From Luteolibacter yonseiensis (GTDB taxonomy: Bacteria > Verrucomicrobiota > Verrucomicrobiia > Verrucomicrobiales > Akkermansiaceae): a stretch of 64,000 bases of DNA. Position numbers and translations under genes: made by a program. The notes beneath the pieces were generated by a model that saw only the letters and a list, made by a program, of their open reading frames with translations, was not told the origin of the DNA and searched no databases. Positions 7,465-17,516 of this stretch are shown here, piece after piece (within the stretch, counting starts at the first letter, position 1; each line of letters opens with the position of its first letter). The stretch lies in assembly GCF_016595465.1 (NCBI RefSeq), contig NZ_JAENIK010000012.1:434001-498000 (forward strand). The letters are read 5' to 3'.

Positions 7465-9887
7465 CAACTGACGGAGGCGGCTTGATTGAGGGTGCGCAAC
7501 ATGGATTCGAGACGGGTGGCCGCGTCGCCCGGAGAAAGTGTGGCGGACAGGCGGTCGGCCCACAAGGGAAAGGCCATGGGCGTCAGGTTCTCCACCTCCA
7601 CCAGATGCATCGGGGACGCCTCCAGCCGGTGGATCGCATTGCCCAGGCGCGTGAGTTCCAACTGGCGTTCGAGGATTTCCCGGCGGGCCTGCTCCAACAG
7701 GAGATTGCCCGCGTCGTAGCGGGTCAGGACTTCGTAAAGCAGCGAGGAACTGACCTGGAGCTCCCTCATGGAGCGATCCTTCTGGCCCGGCGGTGTTTGC
7801 AGGATGAGACCGGAGACCCGCGCGATTTCACGGAACTGCCGGCGGGCGAGTTCCGCGGTGTTCATGCACGAGATGAGATCGTCCAGCAGGTTCTCACCGG
7901 ACAGATGGTCGCGGAGGATCCGCTCGTCCAGCACGAGTCCGCGTTTCGCACTGAGTGAGAAGCCGTAGTCGTTCTGGGTGGTCACGATCGCTTCGCCCGT
8001 CTCCCGGGAGATCCGGTAGGCCACCAGCGCGGCAAGTCCCTCATGCACCAGGCGACCGGCGAACGGATAGAAAAACAGATGTTCTTCCTGACGCGAGCGG
8101 ATGTGTTCGACCAGCAGCGCGTCATCCCCGGGAAGACGCGACCACCTGGCCTGGATGTCGAGAATCGGCGCGACCGCGTCCATTTCACGGGCGGGCGGAC
8201 CGATTCCCTGCAGGCGTTTCGCGATCGCATGCGCGAGTTCGTTCGACAGCGGCATCTTGTTCCCGCCCCAGATGGCGATCTGCCCCTTGTTGTCACGGGG
8301 CGCGTTCCTGACCGTCGCGGTCCGTTGGTGGAAACGCACCAGCACCAGACTTTTCCCGGCGAACACCAGGGAACCGCCGATCCGGATCCGCGAGATGAAT
8401 GATTCCTCAACCGTCCCCAACACCCGGCCACCGGCATACTTGATGGTCACAGCGGGATCGCTGGATATCGTTCCGATGCTGAGGCGGTGCTGGGTGATCA
8501 GGCGCTTGTCGTCCACCGTGTATCTTCCCTCCACCACATGCGCCTTCCGGTAGCGCGGATAAACGGCGAGCGCGCTGCCGCCGTTGGAGATGAATCCCAA
8601 CGCCCATTGCCACTCCTCATCGGCGAGGTCCGCGAAGGCGTGGGTGGAGCGGATCTCCCGGAGCATCTCATCCGGTTCGAACGGTGTGCCGATCGCGCAG
8701 GTCACAAGGTGCTGCACCAGCAGGTCCAGCGGCAGCCTCAACGGCCTGCGGCTCTCCACATCGCGGGCCAGTGCCGCATCCCGGGCGGCGGCGAATTCCA
8801 CAAGCTCCAGTGCATGGGTGGGTACCCCCACGATTCGTGAGACATTTCCAGGCTGGTGGCCCGAGCGACCGGCGCGTTGGAGCAATCTGGCGACACCCTT
8901 GGGGGATCCCACCTGGATCACCTGGTCGACAGGGGAGAAGTCCACCCCGAGATCAAGCGATGAAGTGGCGACGACACATTTCAACGAACCGTCCCGCAGC
9001 CCGTTTTCCGCCAAGTCTCGTTCCCCACGATCCAAGGAGCCGTGATGCATGGCGATCTTGCCCTTCCACCGTGGCCGGATCGAGAGCAGTTCTTGGAACC
9101 AGATCTCCGTTTGGGAACGGGTGTTGGTGAAAAGCAGGGTGACATTGGCCTTCTCGATCTCATCCGCCACCTGCTTCGCCAATCGTGTGCCGATGTGTCC
9201 GGCCCAAGGAAACCGGTCGATTTCCTTGGGGATGAGTGTTTCGATCACCAGTGGCTTTTTCATGTCCGCGGTGATTTCCGCCGATCCGTCGAACGCATCT
9301 CCCAGCAACGCCATCCGGGCTTCCGTCAGGTTTCCCAGCGTCGCGGAAAGTCCCCAAATCCGCGCTTCGGGGAACCACGCACGCAGCCTTGCCAGGCAGA
9401 GTTCCGTCTGCACGCCGCGCTTCGTTCCCAGCAACTCGTGCCACTCGTCCACGATCACACAGCGCAGCCCGCCGAGTTTGTCGGGAAAGTCAGCATGGGT
9501 CAGCATCAGCGAGAGTGACTCCGGAGTGGTGACCAGCGTGTGTGGAAGTTTTTTCCGAAGACGCGCCCGCAGGGCGGATGGCGTGTCACCCGTGCGGGCT
9601 TCCGCTTCCAGACCGGGAGCGAAAACCTCCAGCGGCTCACGCAGCGCACGCAAGGTATCGGCCGCCAATGCCCGGAGCGGCGTGATCCACAGGATTTTGC
9701 ATCCCTCGCCGTGAGCGAAGCTGTCGGCCAGCGGCCCCAGATAAACCGCCAGGGTTTTGCCCAATCCTGTCGGCGCATGCAGCAGTCCGGACTGGCCGGA
9801 CAAATATGCTTCCCACGTGTGCCTCTGGAAATCGAATGGCTGCCAACCCTTGGTTTTGAAAAAGGTGTGGGGATCGGCGGCGGGCAT
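7464..9887 (-). CDS. Lhr-like ligase-associated DEXH-box ATP-dependent helicase
   Basis: An SF2 helicase of about 807 residues. Motifs in order: a Q-like FDFQRHTW, Walker A APTGLGKT, ITPLRALA, TTPESL, Walker B as DEWH (typical of Lhr proteins), SATLGN, then the second RecA domain with FTNTRSQTE, VATSSLDLGVDF and QRAGRSGHQPG. A winged helix and the Lhr-core beta region follow. Lhr-core helicases translocate 3' to 5' on DNA and unwind DNA and RNA-DNA hybrids. Coupling to the phosphoesterase gene supports a repair role. The ATG at 9887 fits the family; a GTG at 9989 would add 34 residues and has no visible ribosome site either. Confidence 0.92.
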   Translation of the reverse strand: MPAADPHTFFKTKGWQPFDFQRHTWEAYLSGQSGLLHAPTGLGKTLAVYLGPLADSFAHGEGCKILWITPLRALAADTLRALREPLEVFAPGLEAEARTGDTPSALRARLRKKLPHTLVTTPESLSLMLTHADFPDKLGGLRCVIVDEWHELLGTKRGVQTELCLARLRAWFPEARIWGLSATLGNLTEARMALLGDAFDGSAEITADMKKPLVIETLIPKEIDRFPWAGHIGTRLAKQVADEIEKANVTLLFTNTRSQTEIWFQELLSIRPRWKGKIAMHHGSLDRGERDLAENGLRDGSLKCVVATSSLDLGVDFSPVDQVIQVGSPKGVARLLQRAGRSGHQPGNVSRIVGVPTHALELVEFAAARDAALARDVESRRPLRLPLDLLVQHLVTCAIGTPFEPDEMLREIRSTHAFADLADEEWQWALGFISNGGSALAVYPRYRKAHVVEGRYTVDDKRLITQHRLSIGTISSDPAVTIKYAGGRVLGTVEESFISRIRIGGSLVFAGKSLVLVRFHQRTATVRNAPRDNKGQIAIWGGNKMPLSNELAHAIAKRLQGIGPPAREMDAVAPILDIQARWSRLPGDDALLVEHIRSRQEEHLFFYPFAGRLVHEGLAALVAYRISRETGEAIVTTQNDYGFSLSAKRGLVLDERILRDHLSGENLLDDLISCMNTAELARRQFREIARVSGLILQTPPGQKDRSMRELQVSSSLLYEVLTRYDAGNLLLEQARREILERQLELTRLGNAIHRLEASPMHLVEVENLTPMAFPLWADRLSATLSPGDAATRLESMLRTLNQAASVS

Positions 9888-10061
9888 CGGGGAAATGTCA
9901 TCCGGTTCGGTCGGGATTTCAAATGGGAAGACCTTTTCCGCACCCTGCAAATTGCCCGTGGAAATGTCGGTGTTTATTGCAATCGGCACGCTGTCCCATT
10001 ACGCAAGTGATTCATTTCCGGCGATCTGCACTTGGAACATGGTGTGCGATGATGAAAGGTG

Positions 10062-10625
10062 ATGAACGAAAAACACCACGACAGTTTGAAACAATACCTC
10101 AACGACATGATCGGCTTGGAGCGCGATATCGCGAACGCCGTTAAAATTCAGACGGAGGACGAGCGGTTGCTCGCCTTCGGAGAGTTGAAAGCCGTTCTCG
10201 ATCAGATCGTCCATAACGGCGAAGCACGTCTCGAGGTTCTCAAGAGAATTTCGGAAGAGGAGGGCGGGGCGCTCGGAGCCGCCGTCAAGGAGGGGATCAC
10301 CGCCATCACCGGAACCCTGGCGGGAATATACGGGAAAATGCGCGAGCATCCTGTGTCGCGGATGGTCAGGGACGACATCGTCGCTCTGGAAGTCGCGTCG
10401 GTGAGTTACGGCATGCTGCTGACGCTCGGCCTGTCCATCGGGCACCGGGAATGTGTGGTGATCGCGGAACAGGGGATCGAACAACTACCGGGGCTGATAG
10501 TAGAACTTACCGATCTGCTCCCAACGATCGTCGGGGCCGAACTTTCCGGAGACGCACCTCTGGTGAATCCGGCTGCCGTACAAATCGCCCAAGCGAGCAT
10601 CCGTGCGGCTTGGAAAAACAGCTAG
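10062..10625 (+). CDS. ferritin-like four-helix bundle protein, DUF892/YciF-like
   Basis: A 187-residue, almost entirely helical soluble protein. It has the look of the YciF/DUF892 ferritin-like group: an early YLNDMIGLERDI helix, acidic helices with Glu and His, a glycine-rich turn, then further helices. No transmembrane segment is predicted; the middle stretch (VSYGMLLTLGLSIGH) is amphipathic. Family members are linked to stress responses and may bind metal, but a complete di-iron EXXH set is not obvious, so metal binding is uncertain. The ATG at 10062, three bases after AAAGG, is preferred over the GTG at 10059. It is divergent from the helicase gene. Confidence 0.6.
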   Translation: MNEKHHDSLKQYLNDMIGLERDIANAVKIQTEDERLLAFGELKAVLDQIVHNGEARLEVLKRISEEEGGALGAAVKEGITAITGTLAGIYGKMREHPVSRMVRDDIVALEVASVSYGMLLTLGLSIGHRECVVIAEQGIEQLPGLIVELTDLLPTIVGAELSGDAPLVNPAAVQIAQASIRAAWKNS

Positions 10626-10730
10626 GCTTGACTGTGGTCGGCGGGGGATGGTCAAAAGCAGCGGCTTATGACAATACCTGAGACTTAGCTGGCAAGTCGG
10701 CACCGAAGTTGCTGAGCATAGGTCGCACCC

Positions 10731-13700
10731 ATGTCCATTCACGTCGCACTGCATCACCGCACCAGTTATCAATATGATCGTCCTGTCGGGCATGGCGCTC
10801 ACGTTGTGAGGCTCCGGCCGGCGCCGCATTGCCGTTCGAATGTTCTGGCTTACAGCCTGAATGTGGGGCCGATGGAGCATTTCATCAACTGGCAGCAGGA
10901 CCCGCAGGCGAACTATCTGGCGCGTTTGATGTTTCCCGAGCCCACCGCCCGCCTGGACATCACCGTCGATCTGGTGGTGGAGATGTCGGTTCAGAATCCG
11001 TTCGATTTCTTTTTGGAGCCGGAGGCTGAAAACTTTCCCTTCGCCTATGATGGCGAGCTCAAGCGCGAGCTTTCTCCCTTCCTGGTCACTGAGGAACCGG
11101 GACCGCTTCTGACGGAATTGGTTTCATTGTTCAAATACAAGAAGGGACGCACCGTCGATTTTCTTGTAGAGGTGAATTCCTATCTGCAGGGAGCTCTCGA
11201 CTACAAGATCCGGATGGAGCCGGGGGTGCAGTCGCCGGAAGAGACTCTGGAACTGGCGTCGGGTTCGTGCCGGGATTCCGCCTGGCTGCTGGTGGTGCTG
11301 CTGCGCCATCTCGGACTGGCGTCCCGGTTTGTCTCGGGTTATCTCATCCAACTGAAGCCCGATGTGAAGTCATTGGACGGCCCCGTCGGGTCCGAGGTGG
11401 ATTTCACCGACCTCCATGCTTGGACGGAAGTCTATCTGCCGGGCGCGGGGTGGATCGGATTCGATCCGACCTCCGGCCTGCTGGCCGGGGAAGGGCACCT
11501 GCCGCTGGCTTGCTCGCCCGAGCCATCCAGCGCCGCGCCGGTGACAGGCGGGGTGGAGCCGTGCGAGTCGACGATGGAGCATGAGATGACCGTCACGCGG
11601 ATCTACGAGTCCCCCCGGACGACACTGCCATACCGCGAGGAGCAGTGGGCGGAAATCTTGAAAACCGGGCGCAAGATCGATGACGACCTGAACGCCATGG
11701 ACGTGCGCCTGACGATGGGCGGCGAACCGACGTTCATTTCCATCGATGACTTCGACGGTGCGGAATGGAACACCGCCGCGATGGGACCCACGAAGCGGAA
11801 ACTCTCCGGCCAGCTCATCAAGCGCCTGCGGGCGAAATTCGCTCCCGGCGGCCTGCTTTTCTACGGCCAGGGGAAGTGGTATCCCGGCGAGGTGCTGCCG
11901 CGTTGGTCGCTGGCATGTTACTGGCGAAAGGACGGCCAGCCGATTTGGGAGGACGACAAGCTCATCGCGGACGATACGGAAAAATATGAATTCGGCGTGA
12001 CGCATGCCGAGCATTTCGCGAATGCTTTGACCGTTGCTCTCGGGGCGGATCCGCAGTGGTTGATCCCGGCTTATGAGGACGCTCTCTATTACATGTGGAG
12101 GGAAAAACGCCTGCCGGCGAATGTGGATCCGCTGAAGTCCAATCTGAAGGACAAGAACGAGCGGGACCGGCTGACACGCCTGTTCCAGCAAGGCATTGAT
12201 GAGATCGTCGGCTACGCGCTGCCGCTGGAACGAAGGAACACGCCGCAAGGATCGCGCTGGACGAGCGGTCCCTGGTTCATGCGCGATGAGCGGATGTATT
12301 TGCTGCCCGGTGACTCCCCGATGGGCTACCGACTTCCATTGGATTCGCTGCCATGGGTGAAAGAATCCGAGTATCCCTGGCACATCCCGAAGGATCCGAC
12401 GCGGGACCTGCCGAAGTTCGTCCAGGCATCCGGCAGCGTGCTTTCCCTCCAACGTCGCGGGCAGGAAAAAACCATCGCCGCGCTGACGGCGAAGCTGGAT
12501 CGCGAGGGAGAGAATTCCGCTGAGGAAAAGCCATGGGAACGCGAACCCGAGCCGCAGGAGTCCGCATCATGGATCACACGCAGCGCGCTCTGTGTGGAGC
12601 CCCGGAATGGAACGCTCCACATTTTCCTTCCCCCGGTGGCCGATACCGATGACTTCCTGGATCTCGTCGCGACGATCGAGCAGACGGCGGCGTCCTTGAA
12701 AATACCGGTGGTGCTGGAGGGCACGCCGCCCGGTTTCGATTCCCGCCTGAGCGTGGTCAAGGTGACGCCGGACCCCGGCGTGATCGAGGTCAACCTGCAC
12801 CCCGCCGCATCGTGGGACGATCTGGTGAACAACACCGCGACGCTGTATGAAGAGGCGCACCTCTGCCGCCTCGCCACGGAGAAGTTCATGGTGGATGGCC
12901 GCCATTGCGGAACGGGTGGGGGCAATCATATCATCATCGGAGGCGAGACTCCGTCGGACAGTCCGCTGCTGCGCAGGCCGGATCTGCTGCGGAGCATGGT
13001 CACCTTCTGGAATCATCATCCGTCGATGAGCTACCTGTTTTCCGGCCTCTTCGTCGGTCCCACGTCGCAGGCCCCACGGGTGGATGAGGCGCGGAATGAT
13101 TCCATCCACGAACTGGAGATCGCATTCAAGACACTCGAAGGGGAGGGAACCCCGTTGCCGTGGCAGGTGGACCGTGCGTTCCGGAACCTGCTGATCGACC
13201 CGACCGGAAACACCCACCGCGCCGAGTTCTGTATCGACAAGCTTTATAGTCCGGACAGCTCCACCGGGCGTCTCGGACTGCTGGAAATGCGGAATTTCGA
13301 AATGCCTCCCCATTACCAGATGAGTCTCGCCCAGCACCTGGTCCTGCGCGCGCTGGTTTCGAGGTTCTGGCGCGAGCCGTACACGAAGCCGCTGGTCCGC
13401 TGGGACAGCGAGATCCATGACCGCTGGATGCTGCCGCATTTCATCTGGCAGGATTTCCGCGATGTGCTGACCGATCTGCGCGGGCAGGGCTACTGGATCG
13501 ACGACGACTGGTTCGCACCGCATCTCGAATTCCGTTTCCCACGCATCGGCGAGTTCACCCAAAAAGGTGTGGAGGTGGAAATGCGCCACGCCATCGAGCC
13601 GTGGCACGTTCTCGGTGAGGAAGGCGGTGCCGGTGCCGCGGTCCGTTATGTGGACAGCTCGGTGGAACGCATGCAGGTGCTTGTCCGGGGCCTGACGGGC

Positions 13701-14078
13701 GAACGGCACTCTCTCACCTGCAATGGCATCCGAGTACCCCTCAAACCCACCGGCACGCATGGTGAATTCGTCGCCGGGGTGCGCTACCGGGCCTGGCAGC
13801 CGCCGAACTGCCTGCATCCGACCATCCCGGTGCACACGCCGCTGGTTTTTGATCTGCTGGATTCCTGGAACGACCGCTCGATGGGTGGCTGCACCTATTA
13901 TGCGGCGCACCCCGGCGGGCGCAATCATGAGAGTTTCCCGGTGAATTCCTACGAGGCGGAAGCCCGGCGTCTCGCGCGTTTTTTCCCACATGGCCACACC
14001 GGTGGGAAGATGGAGGCACGGGAGGCTCCCGCCAGCCCGGACTTCCCCTTCACGCTGGACTTGCGGATGATTCCATAG
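10731..14078 (+). CDS. transglutaminase-like protein with DUF2126 domain
   Basis: A 1115-residue protein of the large bacterial transglutaminase/DUF2126 class. Residues 1-95 are a beta-rich transglutaminase N-domain (HHRTSYQYDRP). The papain-like core has catalytic Cys180 (SGSCRDSAWLL), His229 (DLHAWTEV) and Asp245 (FDPTSG). From about residue 320 the DUF2126 part begins (MGGEPTFISIDD) and runs to the C-terminus. The family is known from operons with ATP-grasp/alpha-E proteins, where peptide or amide-bond modification is predicted, but the substrate is unknown. It starts the three-gene operon; the next gene begins 38 bases downstream. No signal peptide, so cytoplasmic. Confidence 0.9.
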   Translation: MSIHVALHHRTSYQYDRPVGHGAHVVRLRPAPHCRSNVLAYSLNVGPMEHFINWQQDPQANYLARLMFPEPTARLDITVDLVVEMSVQNPFDFFLEPEAENFPFAYDGELKRELSPFLVTEEPGPLLTELVSLFKYKKGRTVDFLVEVNSYLQGALDYKIRMEPGVQSPEETLELASGSCRDSAWLLVVLLRHLGLASRFVSGYLIQLKPDVKSLDGPVGSEVDFTDLHAWTEVYLPGAGWIGFDPTSGLLAGEGHLPLACSPEPSSAAPVTGGVEPCESTMEHEMTVTRIYESPRTTLPYREEQWAEILKTGRKIDDDLNAMDVRLTMGGEPTFISIDDFDGAEWNTAAMGPTKRKLSGQLIKRLRAKFAPGGLLFYGQGKWYPGEVLPRWSLACYWRKDGQPIWEDDKLIADDTEKYEFGVTHAEHFANALTVALGADPQWLIPAYEDALYYMWREKRLPANVDPLKSNLKDKNERDRLTRLFQQGIDEIVGYALPLERRNTPQGSRWTSGPWFMRDERMYLLPGDSPMGYRLPLDSLPWVKESEYPWHIPKDPTRDLPKFVQASGSVLSLQRRGQEKTIAALTAKLDREGENSAEEKPWEREPEPQESASWITRSALCVEPRNGTLHIFLPPVADTDDFLDLVATIEQTAASLKIPVVLEGTPPGFDSRLSVVKVTPDPGVIEVNLHPAASWDDLVNNTATLYEEAHLCRLATEKFMVDGRHCGTGGGNHIIIGGETPSDSPLLRRPDLLRSMVTFWNHHPSMSYLFSGLFVGPTSQAPRVDEARNDSIHELEIAFKTLEGEGTPLPWQVDRAFRNLLIDPTGNTHRAEFCIDKLYSPDSSTGRLGLLEMRNFEMPPHYQMSLAQHLVLRALVSRFWREPYTKPLVRWDSEIHDRWMLPHFIWQDFRDVLTDLRGQGYWIDDDWFAPHLEFRFPRIGEFTQKGVEVEMRHAIEPWHVLGEEGGAGAAVRYVDSSVERMQVLVRGLTGERHSLTCNGIRVPLKPTGTHGEFVAGVRYRAWQPPNCLHPTIPVHTPLVFDLLDSWNDRSMGGCTYYAAHPGGRNHESFPVNSYEAEARRLARFFPHGHTGGKMEAREAPASPDFPFTLDLRMIP

Positions 14079-14116
14079 AGTCTCTGTCTTCCGTTTCCGG
14101 ACGACTCCCGTGATTC

Positions 14117-16588
14117 ATGGCTGACAGCTCCCGCTCACCGAACCAAGCCGCGCCGCCCCAGCCTCCTGCTATGGCGACGGCATCCGCTTGGGATGAAATG
14201 ACGGATCCGCGGGGACAGGTGAGGCCCCATTGGCAGGGACTCAGTGGAAAAATCCAACGCTGGAGCAGCGAGGAGCGCGCTTCCATTTCCGCCTCCGCGA
14301 GCCGGATGATCGAGGATCTGGGTACGACGTTCAATGTCTATACGGATGCGGGTGGCGCGGGACAACCCTACGAACTGGATCCCATCCCGTTGATCGTGTC
14401 ACCGGGGGAGTGGGGGCAGGTCTCCGTCGGCCTGTCACAGCGGATGCGGCTGATCGATGCGGTCCTGGCCGACATCTATGGTCCTCAACAACTGCTTCGC
14501 GACGGCCTGATCCCGCCGGACCTGGTGAATTCCAGCCCGGCGTTTCTCCAATACGCGCGCGGCGCGCAACCGGTCGGCGGGAGGTTCGTCGTCACCACGG
14601 GCTGCGATCTCATCCGCATGCCCGGCGGCCAGTGGACGGTTCTCCGGGACCACACCAGCGCGCCGGGAGGTCTCGGGCAGGTGTTGGAAAACCGGAATGT
14701 CACATCCAGCCTGTTGTCAGACTTGTTCGAGTCGCTCCGCATCGCACGGCTTGGCTCGTTTTTTGATACGGAGCGCACGACGCTGCAATCCCTGCTCAAC
14801 GTCCGGGGGGAAATGCCGAACGTGGTTTTCCTCACACCCGGATTCCGTCACCCGTCTTATTTCGAACATGCCTACAAGGCGCGGTTGTTGGGGTTTCCTC
14901 TCGTGGAGCCGGCGGACCTCACCGTACGGGAGCGCCGGCTGTTCTTGAAAACGCTCTCGGGTCTGCGCCGCATCGATGGGGTGGCCTGCCGCATCGAAGA
15001 TCACCGCCTGGACCCGTTGGAACATTGGGGACTCGGTGGCGGTGGCGTGCCAGGAATCATCGAGGCGTGGCGCACCGGAAATGTGGCGCTGGCGAACGCT
15101 CCGGGTGCGGGTTTCGCCTCGACGCCCGCGCTCATGCCGTTCCTCCCGGGCATCTGCCGCAAGTGGTTCGGCGAGGAAATGAAGCTGCCTTTTGTGGAAA
15201 CATGGTGGCTCAGCCAGCCGCTCGTCCGCAGGCGGGTGCTTGAGAATCTCCATCGCTACGTGCTGCTGTCCGCCTATGGCCGGGATTCGCAACTGCCGAT
15301 GCGCTGCTCGGGAATGTCTCCCGCCGCGCGGAAGCAATGGGTGGCGGCGATCGAGGAGCGGCCGTATGATTTCGTCGCGCAACTGGACGTGACGCCCAGC
15401 GAGGCGCCTTCGCTTGAAACCCGTTCGGTCCGCCAGCGGCCGATCGTCTGGCGTGCCTTCGCCGTGAATGCGGCGGGCAGGCCTTCCGTCATGCCCGGTG
15501 GTCTTGCCCGTGTGGGGAAAACCGGCCAGGCTCCACAGCTTTGGCCCGGACACGCGGGTTTCACCAAGGATGTATGGATTTCCGACGAAGCCGGGGATTT
15601 CAAGGCAAAGACGGAGGTGGGGAGCCCGCGTCCCGTGAAGGACCGCCACCCCTCCGCGCTGGAGGTGCCGAGCCGTATCGCCGAGCAGTTGTTCTGGGTC
15701 GGCCGTTACGCCGAAAGGATCGAACTGGCGACCCGGTTGCTGCGCGTGACACTGCGGAATCTCAGCGGTGAGCTGGGGCCCCGCCAGCAGGAGCAGCTTG
15801 GCGCGAGCCTTACGTTGCTCCGGGACAGCAATCTCGCCCCCAAGGAGTTGGCCGTTCATCCCACGCAGACATTGAAAACCCTCACCGGGCTGGTTCATGA
15901 TCAGACGGCGCGCAATGGCATTCCGAACCTCACCCGTTCGCTTCTGTTGAACGCCGCCGCCGCCCGTGACCGTTTGTCCGACGATACCTGGCGGTTTTTC
16001 AACCGCTTGGAAGGTGTCGTCCACATGCCCGCGGCGACACCCGGTGCGTCGGACCTGCTCCGGACGCTGGACACACTGGTGCTTCACCTCGCCGCCTTCG
16101 CCGGGATGCAGGCGGAAAACATGACGCGCGGCCAGGGCTGGCGTTTTCTCGAAATCGGTCGCCGGGTGGAGCGTGCGCTCAGCGGCCTGACCTTGCTCCG
16201 CTCCGCGGCAGGGCGGGGGGATGGAGAGTCGCCGTTGCTGGATCCGTTGTTGGAGACCTGCGACAGCGTGATGACCTACCGCCGGCGCCATTTCTCAAGA
16301 CCCAAGCTGGATTCCGTGGTGGACCTGATTTTCTTCGATCCCACGAACCCGCGTTCGGTCGCCTACCAGATCGGGATCATCAGCCATGAGATCACGCGGT
16401 TTTCCGGCGACCCGGATTTCGGCCTGCTGCCACAGATCCGCGAGCAGTTGGAAATCCTCGACCGCCGTTGCGGCGATCCCACACCGCCGGGTGAGGAGGA
16501 GTTCAAGGAGATTTCAAAATCGTTGGAGGTCTTCGCGGACATGCTGACCCAGCACTTTTTCAGCCACTCGGTGAGGAGCGTTTATTGA
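14117..16588 (+). CDS. circularly permuted ATP-grasp fused to alpha-E domain
   Basis: An 823-residue fusion. About residues 60-475 are a circularly permuted ATP-grasp type 2 domain (DUF404/407 region), with the DIYGPQQLLRDGLIP and PGGQWTVLRDHT segments and the late GLARVG strand. Residues 500-820 are an all-helical alpha-E domain (DUF403), starting at RIAEQLFWVGRYAERIE and continuing with MTYRRRHF and RSVAYQIG. In many bacteria the two are separate adjacent genes; here they are one chain. ATP-grasp enzymes form amide or peptide bonds through acyl phosphates, and this subgroup is predicted to tag peptides. It is followed after one base by the smaller transglutaminase gene. Confidence 0.9.
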   Translation: MADSSRSPNQAAPPQPPAMATASAWDEMTDPRGQVRPHWQGLSGKIQRWSSEERASISASASRMIEDLGTTFNVYTDAGGAGQPYELDPIPLIVSPGEWGQVSVGLSQRMRLIDAVLADIYGPQQLLRDGLIPPDLVNSSPAFLQYARGAQPVGGRFVVTTGCDLIRMPGGQWTVLRDHTSAPGGLGQVLENRNVTSSLLSDLFESLRIARLGSFFDTERTTLQSLLNVRGEMPNVVFLTPGFRHPSYFEHAYKARLLGFPLVEPADLTVRERRLFLKTLSGLRRIDGVACRIEDHRLDPLEHWGLGGGGVPGIIEAWRTGNVALANAPGAGFASTPALMPFLPGICRKWFGEEMKLPFVETWWLSQPLVRRRVLENLHRYVLLSAYGRDSQLPMRCSGMSPAARKQWVAAIEERPYDFVAQLDVTPSEAPSLETRSVRQRPIVWRAFAVNAAGRPSVMPGGLARVGKTGQAPQLWPGHAGFTKDVWISDEAGDFKAKTEVGSPRPVKDRHPSALEVPSRIAEQLFWVGRYAERIELATRLLRVTLRNLSGELGPRQQEQLGASLTLLRDSNLAPKELAVHPTQTLKTLTGLVHDQTARNGIPNLTRSLLLNAAAARDRLSDDTWRFFNRLEGVVHMPAATPGASDLLRTLDTLVLHLAAFAGMQAENMTRGQGWRFLEIGRRVERALSGLTLLRSAAGRGDGESPLLDPLLETCDSVMTYRRRHFSRPKLDSVVDLIFFDPTNPRSVAYQIGIISHEITRFSGDPDFGLLPQIREQLEILDRRCGDPTPPGEEEFKEISKSLEVFADMLTQHFFSHSVRSVY

Positions 16589-16589
16589 T

Positions 16590-17474
16590 ATGAAATACCG
16601 GCTCATCCATCGCACGAAATACTCCTACGAGGGCGCGGTCACCGTCTCGCACCATCTTGCGAGGCTGGCGCCGCGCACCCTGCCGGGGCAGCGTTGTCCG
16701 TGGCATGAACTGGAGATCAAGCCGGTCCCGGTCGGGCGTGGCGTGCATCTGGATTCGTTCGGAAACACCACCACCTATTTCGAGGTCGAGGGAAAACACG
16801 AGCAACTGGAAGTGATCGCCCGCAGCATGGTGGAGGTTTTTCCCACCAAACACCCGGAAGCCGGCACGACGCCTCCGTGGGAACGCATCCGCGACGCCTG
16901 CCAGTTGGAAAAGCTCACCCCGGGATCGGAGTCGGGGGCGTTCCGCTTCTCCTCGCCGATGGTGCCGCTCGGGAAGGAATTCGCGGACTTCGCCATCACG
17001 GAATTTCCACCGGGCCGTCCCATCCTTGAAGGCGTGCTGGCCCTGACGAACCGTATCTTCCGTGATTTCAAATTCGACCCGAAGGCGACGGATGTGACCA
17101 CGCCTGTCTCGGAGGTGTTGAAAAAACGCGCGGGGGTCTGCCAGGACTTCGCCCATCTCATGCTCGCCTGCCTGCGGTCGATCGGTCTGCCCGCGCGCTA
17201 CGTCAGCGGCTACCTGGAAACCGCTCCGCCGCCGGGCAAGCCCCGCCTCACCGGGGCGGACGCCTCGCACGCGTGGGTGTCCGTCTTTTGTGGCGAATCC
17301 GCAGGCTGGATCGACACGGATCCGACGAACAACATCCTGCCCGGGGAGCGCCATATCACCGTCGCCTGGGGTCGCGATTTTTCGGATGTCAGCCCGTTGC
17401 GCGGAGTGACTCTCGGTGCCGGTGGCCAGCGGCTCGCCGTCGCCGTGGACGTGATCCCGGTGGATGAGCTGTGA
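16590..17474 (+). CDS. transglutaminase family protein (small)
   Basis: A 294-residue cytoplasmic transglutaminase-like protein. An N-terminal beta domain (YRLIHRTKYSYEG) is followed by the core, with catalytic Cys184 (GVCQDFAHL), His227 (DASHAWV) and Asp244 (DTDPTNN), all intact. Homologues are predicted peptidases or amide-bond transferases acting with the ATP-grasp/alpha-E enzyme. The ATG follows the stop of the preceding gene by one base, so coupling is expected. With the large transglutaminase two genes upstream, the operon carries two active-looking papain-like enzymes around one ligase, which suggests opposing or sequential steps on the same substrate. Confidence 0.92.
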   Translation: MKYRLIHRTKYSYEGAVTVSHHLARLAPRTLPGQRCPWHELEIKPVPVGRGVHLDSFGNTTTYFEVEGKHEQLEVIARSMVEVFPTKHPEAGTTPPWERIRDACQLEKLTPGSESGAFRFSSPMVPLGKEFADFAITEFPPGRPILEGVLALTNRIFRDFKFDPKATDVTTPVSEVLKKRAGVCQDFAHLMLACLRSIGLPARYVSGYLETAPPPGKPRLTGADASHAWVSVFCGESAGWIDTDPTNNILPGERHITVAWGRDFSDVSPLRGVTLGAGGQRLAVAVDVIPVDEL

Positions 17475-17516
17475 TGGGAATGAAGCGGCTCGGAATTTTG
17501 TATTTTTTCAACCGAT

